Positions 44,064 through 48,521 of a stretch of 48,521 nucleotides of DNA are shown here, one piece after another. The stretch is from an uncultured Prevotellaceae bacterium (GTDB taxonomy: Bacteria > Bacteroidota > Bacteroidia > Bacteroidales > Bacteroidaceae). The first letter of the stretch is position 1. Each line of letters starts with the position of its first letter. The DNA is taken from NCBI GenBank assembly GCA_937915745.1, contig CALGGJ010000053.1, forward strand, positions 1-48,521, in the 5' to 3' direction. The notes below the pieces were generated by a model that worked only from the letters and a program-made list of their open reading frames with translations, did no database searches and had not been told where the DNA came from. The position numbers and the translations under genes are program-made.

Positions 44064-44108
44064 ATGAATTACGGAATTCGTTCTTAATTCCTAACCCTAT
44101 TAATTCAT
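44064..44108. repeat. nested inverted repeat before uvrB
   Basis: ATGAATT (44064-44070) pairs with AATTCAT (44102-44108), and inside it GGAATT (44073-44078) pairs with AATTCC (44086-44091), with a CGTTCTT loop. It fills the 76-base gap between the LacI gene and uvrB, where no -7 box is evident. It might be a terminator for the former or a leader structure for the latter. Confidence 0.5.
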
Positions 44109-44117
44109 AATTTCTCA

Positions 44118-46130
44118 ATGTCTCCGTTTCATCTCACATCTGAATATCAACCTACGGGCGACCAGCCGGAAGCCATACGACAACTGACACAGGGTGTGAA
44201 AGATGGCACAGAGGCCCAGGTGTTGCTTGGTGTAACGGGTAGCGGAAAGACATTTACAATTGCGAATGTAATATGCAATATAGGTCGCCCTACTCTCATA
44301 CTAAGTCATAACAAAACGCTGGCACATCAGCTGTACTCCGAGATGAAAGCGTTCTTCCCCGACAACGCAGTGGAATACTATGTAAGTTATTATGACTACT
44401 ACCAACCCGAGGCATACATCCCATCCACACAAACCTACATAGAGAAAGACCTGGCCATAAATGAGGAAGTTGACAAATTGCGTATCGCAGCTACCCGTTC
44501 GTTGCTGTCGGGACGCAGGGACGTGATTGTGGTCAGTTCGGTGTCGTGTATCTATGGCATGGGCTCACCTGTAGATTTTGCTGAAAACATAATAGAGATA
44601 AATGTGGGGCAAGAAACGGATATGCCCGACTTCTGGCGGCGCCTGGGACACAGCCAATATGTGAGGAACGATGCCGAACTGGTGCGCGGTCACTTCTCGT
44701 CGAAAGGTGAAGTGGTGTCTATATATCCTGCATACGATGAGGTAATAGTGAGGGTGAGGTTCGGATTCGGAGAAATAGAAAGTATTGAAGAAGTTGATAT
44801 TATGACCGGATTGGTAAAACAGTCGTTCGACTCATATCGAATATACCCTGCCAACCTTTTTACCACGACGAAAGAACGCACAGAAAAAGCCATACAGCAG
44901 ATACACGAAGACCTTATCGAACGCATACACTTCTACGAAGATTTGGGCGATACAGAGAAACGCAATCTCATAGAGACACGTGTGACCAACGACATCGAGA
45001 TGCTGCGCGAGCTGGGACACTGCTCGGGCATCGAAAACTATTCGCGCTATTTCGATGGACGGAATGCCGGCGACCGCCCATTCTGTCTGCTCGACTTCTT
45101 TCCCGACGACTTTCTGCTTGTAGTGGATGAGAGCCATGAGTCAATACCGCAGATACGTGCCATGTATGGCGGTGACCGCAAACGCAAAACCACTCTCGTC
45201 GAATACGGCTACCGACTGCCTGCAGCTCTCGACAACAGACCACTCACATTCGAGGAATTTGAACAGATGACACACCAAACTATCTACATGAGTGCAACAC
45301 CGGCCGATTACGAACTCGAACGAGCCGAAGGTGTGGTTGTAGAACAAGTGATTAGACCGACAGGGCTTCTTGAACCAAAGATAGAAATGCGGCCTACTAC
45401 CAACCAAGTAGATGACCTCATGGAGGAAATTCAACTGCGAATCGAACGTGAGGAACGTGTGCTGGTCACAACCATATCCAAACGTATGGCAGAGGAACTG
45501 GCCGAATACCTGCTCGACAGCGGAGTGAGATGTACCTACATACATAGCGACGTCGATACATTCGAGCGTGTGGAGATACTTGACAAATTGCGGCGAGGCG
45601 AGATAGATGTCTTGGTCGGTGTGAACCTTCTGCGCGAAGGCCTCGACCTGCCGGAAGTATCGCTCGTGGCTATACTCGATGCAGACAAAGAAGGTTTCCT
45701 AAGAAGCTACCGGTCTATGACACAGACAATCGGACGTGCTGCACGCAATGTCAACGGGATGGCGATACTCTATTGCGATCACGAAACCGACAGCATCTGG
45801 CGTACTATTGAAGAAACCGAACGCCGTAGAGCCAAACAGCTGGAATACAACATCGAACATGGTATCACACCGACACAGATAAAGAAGGCACAAGGCGACA
45901 TAAGGGCCGGCCGACACGTTGACTATGTGGGAAAGGCCTATGTGGAAGAAATGTTTCATAAGGCAGCCGAAGACCCTGTGGTTGCATATATGGATGCCGA
46001 GGCTCTTGATGGGGCTATCGAACGTGCACGTTGCCTGATGCAGGAAGCATCCAAACGGCTCGACTTCATGCTTGCCGCACAATACCGCGATGAAATGTTG
46101 AAACTGGAAGAGATTAGAAAAACAAAATGA
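44118..46130 (+). CDS. uvrB: excinuclease ABC subunit B
   Basis: UvrB is the helicase-like damage-verification subunit of nucleotide excision repair, loaded by UvrA. The 670-residue protein has Walker A GVTGSGKT (38-45), the beta-hairpin region YYDYYQPEAYIP (near 92-103), DESH and later SF2 helicase motifs (LVTTISKRMAEELAEYL, LLREGLDLPEVSLVAILDADKEGFLRS, QTIGRAARN) and the C-terminal UVR motif (near residues 630-665) that contacts UvrC. It overlaps the transporter gene downstream by ATGA, an unusual coupling of a repair gene with a membrane protein. uvrA lies 27 kb away on the other strand. Confidence 0.97.
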   Translation: MSPFHLTSEYQPTGDQPEAIRQLTQGVKDGTEAQVLLGVTGSGKTFTIANVICNIGRPTLILSHNKTLAHQLYSEMKAFFPDNAVEYYVSYYDYYQPEAYIPSTQTYIEKDLAINEEVDKLRIAATRSLLSGRRDVIVVSSVSCIYGMGSPVDFAENIIEINVGQETDMPDFWRRLGHSQYVRNDAELVRGHFSSKGEVVSIYPAYDEVIVRVRFGFGEIESIEEVDIMTGLVKQSFDSYRIYPANLFTTTKERTEKAIQQIHEDLIERIHFYEDLGDTEKRNLIETRVTNDIEMLRELGHCSGIENYSRYFDGRNAGDRPFCLLDFFPDDFLLVVDESHESIPQIRAMYGGDRKRKTTLVEYGYRLPAALDNRPLTFEEFEQMTHQTIYMSATPADYELERAEGVVVEQVIRPTGLLEPKIEMRPTTNQVDDLMEEIQLRIEREERVLVTTISKRMAEELAEYLLDSGVRCTYIHSDVDTFERVEILDKLRRGEIDVLVGVNLLREGLDLPEVSLVAILDADKEGFLRSYRSMTQTIGRAARNVNGMAILYCDHETDSIWRTIEETERRRAKQLEYNIEHGITPTQIKKAQGDIRAGRHVDYVGKAYVEEMFHKAAEDPVVAYMDAEALDGAIERARCLMQEASKRLDFMLAAQYRDEMLKLEEIRKTK

Positions 46131-47083
46131 CACGCACAAACTATACACTGCCCATTGCGATGATAAGCGGCGTACTGGCATACTTTGCATACGTAAGCAT
46201 TCCGGAACTCGCCGACACACACGAAGTGGTGTCAGACATTGTAAGCATCCTGCAGCCCGCACTCATTTTCACCATGTTGCTGCTTGCATTCTGCAAGGTG
46301 AAGCCCCATGAGCTGAAGCCACAGCGGTGGCAACTGAAGCTCATCGCCACGCAGGCTTTTGCATTCATATTGCTAGCTTTGCCACTCATCATCTGGCCCG
46401 ACATGCCATGCGCAGTGATTGTAGAGAGTGCCATGGTTTGCATAATATGTCCCACAGCCACTGCGGCATCGGTTGTGACAGGCAAGCTCGGTGGGCGTAC
46501 AAGCACCGTTGTGAGCTATACATGCGTAGTAAATCTTGTAGCAGCTCTGCTCATACCAGCCATCGTTCCCCTACTCCATCACACACATCAGCAGGCCGAC
46601 GGATGGACCATGCGAGCTTTCTTCGATGCATTCATTGCCATCATTGGCCGTGTGTTCCCTCTGCTCATCATGCCATTGCTGTTGGCTTTCCTTATGAGAT
46701 ACACAATGCCACGACTCCATAAATGGTTTGTCAATAACAGCGAAGCAGCATTCTACCTGTGGGCAGTATCGTTGTCGTTGGCTATAGCAGTCACCACTCG
46801 TGCCATCGTTCACAGCCACGAGACACTGGCCACCTATGCCGGCATTGCTGTCGTATCGGCTTTGGCATGTGTTGCTCAGTTCTATGTAGGACGTATAATC
46901 GGACGCTTACATTCTGAACCGATAGCAGGTGCACAAAGCCTCGGACAAAAGAATACGGCGTTTGCTATATGGATGGCATACACATTCATGAACCCTGTAA
47001 CAGCACTTGCCGGAGGCTTTTATGCCGTATGGCACAATATAATAAATACATATCAACTTATGAAAACAGCCAAACGAATATGA
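46127..47083 (+). CDS. BASS-family (bile acid:sodium symporter-like) transporter
   Basis: The 318-residue inner-membrane protein has about nine to ten hydrophobic helices. It carries features of the bile acid:Na+ symporter/BASS fold: CPTATAASVVTGKLGG in the first half (discontinuous helix) and SLGQKNTAFAIWMAYTFMNPVTALAGG in the second, where GQ-N and the broken helix form the sodium and substrate site. Substrates in this family include bile acids, pantothenate, pyruvate and other organic anions; this one cannot be assigned. It is translationally coupled to uvrB upstream (ATGA) and to the DUF3078 outer-membrane protein downstream (ATGA), so it may work with the latter. Confidence 0.82.
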   Translation: MTRTNYTLPIAMISGVLAYFAYVSIPELADTHEVVSDIVSILQPALIFTMLLLAFCKVKPHELKPQRWQLKLIATQAFAFILLALPLIIWPDMPCAVIVESAMVCIICPTATAASVVTGKLGGRTSTVVSYTCVVNLVAALLIPAIVPLLHHTHQQADGWTMRAFFDAFIAIIGRVFPLLIMPLLLAFLMRYTMPRLHKWFVNNSEAAFYLWAVSLSLAIAVTTRAIVHSHETLATYAGIAVVSALACVAQFYVGRIIGRLHSEPIAGAQSLGQKNTAFAIWMAYTFMNPVTALAGGFYAVWHNIINTYQLMKTAKRI

Positions 47084-48417
47084 ATACAAATCAACACCCC
47101 CCTACGTTCATGCAAGCACCCAAAACTTGTGGATTCATGCCGTGTATCGTATGCACCATCTTGCTTGTCTTTGCAGTCATACCTGCAAAGGCTCAGTCAT
47201 CGGACGATTTTACAGCCCGATACACCGACTCGCTCCGTGTGGCCGTCATCCGTGTGGCCGACGACTCGACCAAGATCAATCCCTCATTCTACCAGCTGTT
47301 CATTCCGACCACATATTATTCATCGGCTGTCAAAGACATTCTATCGCTCGATTCAGCAGACAGCAGCACCGATGGCATGAAGTTGGTTCACAACAAGATT
47401 ATACAGCTATATGTGACAAACCCATCTGTAGCCTCACACTATGACAGTCAATATGCCGATGAAGACCTCTTGGATAACTCCGCAGCTGTACAAGGGACGA
47501 AGCCTGCAACTGACATCAAGGATGCCATCAGTACCTTGATGACAACCGATAAGCCTACCACCATGAAGACTAACCCTGTAACGATAGACGACATCCAGCT
47601 CGAGGTGAAGCGTCCAAACTTCTGGAAAGTCACCGGCAGCATGTCCATGCAGTTTCAGCAGAACTACTTCTCTGAAAACTGGTATCGTGGCGGCGACAAC
47701 AACAACTCGATGCTGGCCAGTATAGCCATCACTGCCACATACAACGACACGAAACGCATAACGTGGGAGAACAAGCTCGACATGCGACTGGGATTTGTCA
47801 CAACAAAGTCGGATACCTGCCACACCTATCTCACCAACAACGACCGCATCCAGTTGAACACCAAACTGAACATAAAGGCAGTTAAAGCATGGAAATATAC
47901 TATTTCGGGTGAAGCAAAGACGCAGTTTTTGCCTGGATATCGCAGCAACAACCGCCTTACCTATTCGAAGTTCACCTCGCCACTCGATGTGTTTGTGTCA
48001 ACGGGCATGGACTTCAACCCTCAACTCAAGAACGGCAACACCCTGTCGGTGGCAATACTCCCGCTGTCGTACAAATTACGTTACATCGGTTCGGATGACC
48101 CAAACATACACAAGGTGTATAATTTCGTCAATCGCACCACACAGCAAGATTATGGTTCGAGGCTTGAGGTCAACTGCAAGCTTACAGTAGTTAAAAACCT
48201 CACATGGAAGTGCCGCAGCTATTATTACACATCCTACGAATATTCTGAAGCCGAGTTGGAAAATGTGCTGTCGTTCGCTTTCTCCAAGTATATCACATCT
48301 GAGGTGAACACTCTTTGGCGATTCGACGACAACCGTGGGCGTAAATACTACGACGACAACCTTGGATATTTCCAGTTTAAGGAACTCTTCACTTTGGGAT
48401 TGCGATATAATTTCTAA
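47080..48417 (+). CDS. DUF3078 outer-membrane protein
   Basis: From ATG 47080 the product is 445 residues with a long signal peptide (hydrophobic core about 18-32, cleavage after IPAKA). The start is chosen because it forms an ATGA overlap with the transporter stop, and the longer frame to 46969 would lose the signal peptide. The C-terminal 240 residues match DUF3078, a Bacteroidetes beta-barrel-like family. It has alternating polar/hydrophobic strands (NFWKVTGSMSMQFQQNYFSENWYRGG; NKLDMRLGF; KELFTLGLRYNF) and a terminal Phe, typical of outer-membrane barrels. The N-terminal half is Ser/Asp/Thr-rich and probably periplasmic or surface-exposed. Function is unknown. A strong terminator follows the stop. 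Confidence 0.83.
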   Translation: MNTNQHPPTFMQAPKTCGFMPCIVCTILLVFAVIPAKAQSSDDFTARYTDSLRVAVIRVADDSTKINPSFYQLFIPTTYYSSAVKDILSLDSADSSTDGMKLVHNKIIQLYVTNPSVASHYDSQYADEDLLDNSAAVQGTKPATDIKDAISTLMTTDKPTTMKTNPVTIDDIQLEVKRPNFWKVTGSMSMQFQQNYFSENWYRGGDNNNSMLASIAITATYNDTKRITWENKLDMRLGFVTTKSDTCHTYLTNNDRIQLNTKLNIKAVKAWKYTISGEAKTQFLPGYRSNNRLTYSKFTSPLDVFVSTGMDFNPQLKNGNTLSVAILPLSYKLRYIGSDDPNIHKVYNFVNRTTQQDYGSRLEVNCKLTVVKNLTWKCRSYYYTSYEYSEAELENVLSFAFSKYITSEVNTLWRFDDNRGRKYYDDNLGYFQFKELFTLGLRYNF

Positions 48418-48434
48418 TCGGCACAGGCCCAAAC

Positions 48435-48468
48435 AAAGGGGGAATGTCTCAGTGGCATTCCCCCTTTT
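48435..48468 (+). terminator. rho-independent terminator after the DUF3078 gene
   Basis: AAAGGGGGAATG (48435-48446) pairs perfectly with CATTCCCCCTTT (48456-48467): a 12-bp stem, 9-base loop and T-run. It ends the uvrB-transporter-DUF3078 operon, and the intron-like sequence starts immediately after it. Confidence 0.9.
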
Positions 48469-48469
48469 G

Positions 48470-48521
48470 GTATGCTCGGCATGAGCATTGTCTAACGGGT
48501 GCAAGTCCCGAGTGAGCCCTA
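48470..48521 (+). ncRNA. 5' end of a group II (class C-like) intron, truncated by the window
   Basis: From 48470 the sequence reads GTATGCTCGGCATGAGCAT, then TGTCTAACGGGTGCAAGTCC. This lines up closely, from memory, with the 5' end of group IIC introns such as that of Oceanobacillus iheyensis: GU-UGC-CGGCAUG-GUGC, then GUCUA--GGGUG-AAGUCCCGA. The first hairpin ATGCTC/GAGCAT and the CGGG/CCCG hairpin around TGCAAGT are both intact. The insertion point directly after a terminator is typical of class C introns. Only 52 bases are visible, so the ribozyme core and any reverse transcriptase lie beyond the window. The first bases GTATG deviate slightly from the GTGYG consensus. Confidence 0.75.

Overview
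This is a chromosomal segment of a Bacteroidales bacterium (Bacteroidetes), probably gut or oral and Prevotella/Bacteroides/Muribaculaceae-like; I do not claim a genus. The evidence is the gene content: a Bacteroidetes-type serine palmitoyltransferase, type IX secretion parts (a C-terminal sorting-domain protein and a plug protein), GH97/GH16/GH30 glycosidases, DUF1460, DUF3078 and MG2-type secreted proteins, and GlnRS. The promoters also fit, with the Bacteroidetes -7 box TAnnTTTG, sometimes with TTG 19-21 bp upstream, and there are few Shine-Dalgarno sequences. Most of the window is ordinary core genome. I see no rRNA, tRNA, CRISPR array, transposase, prophage or SusC/SusD pair.

Layout. 1-1 kb: a 19-bp tandem repeat and a DUF1460 amidase-like gene. 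1-6.1 kb (minus): one apparent operon from a good promoter at 6.1 kb, running nrnA-like, GH97, aroB, manA. 6.2-9.6 kb (minus): overlapping phoH, purC, menG, aroE. 9.6-13 kb (minus): TPR protein and glnS. 13.2-18.1 kb (minus): T9SS cargo-like protein, uvrA and rmuC, all overlapping. 18.3-23.6 kb: a lipid kinase (minus) divergent from serine palmitoyltransferase (plus), then glmS and trmD. 23.6-26.7 kb: secreted GH16 and GH30 beta-glucanases facing each other, then riboflavin synthase. 26.8-33.2 kb: cyuA and a glycosyltransferase (plus) converge on an operon of a 901-residue MG2-like secreted protein and a DegT-type sugar aminotransferase (minus). 33.6-39.3 kb (plus): uxaC, T9SS plug protein and a golvesin/amidase-like secreted protein. 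39.5-48.4 kb (plus): carB, a LacI-type regulator, uvrB, a BASS-type transporter and a DUF3078 outer-membrane protein, the last three coupled by ATGA overlaps.

The most interesting material lies between genes. (i) The last 52 bases look like the 5' end of a group IIC intron, starting just after a perfect rho-independent terminator, which is where that class inserts. (ii) A 22-bp tandem repeat family occurs at two loci 15 kb apart. (iii) A dispersed motif close to AACCCAAATCGGTCATTAG occurs at least four times between or at the ends of genes. (iv) A CCTCCCC hairpin element occurs three times; in two of these a shared CCTAAACTCTCAAC block lies just upstream and encodes the last residues of TrmD and CyuA. 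The lipid kinase next to serine palmitoyltransferase suggests a sphingolipid role for that kinase.
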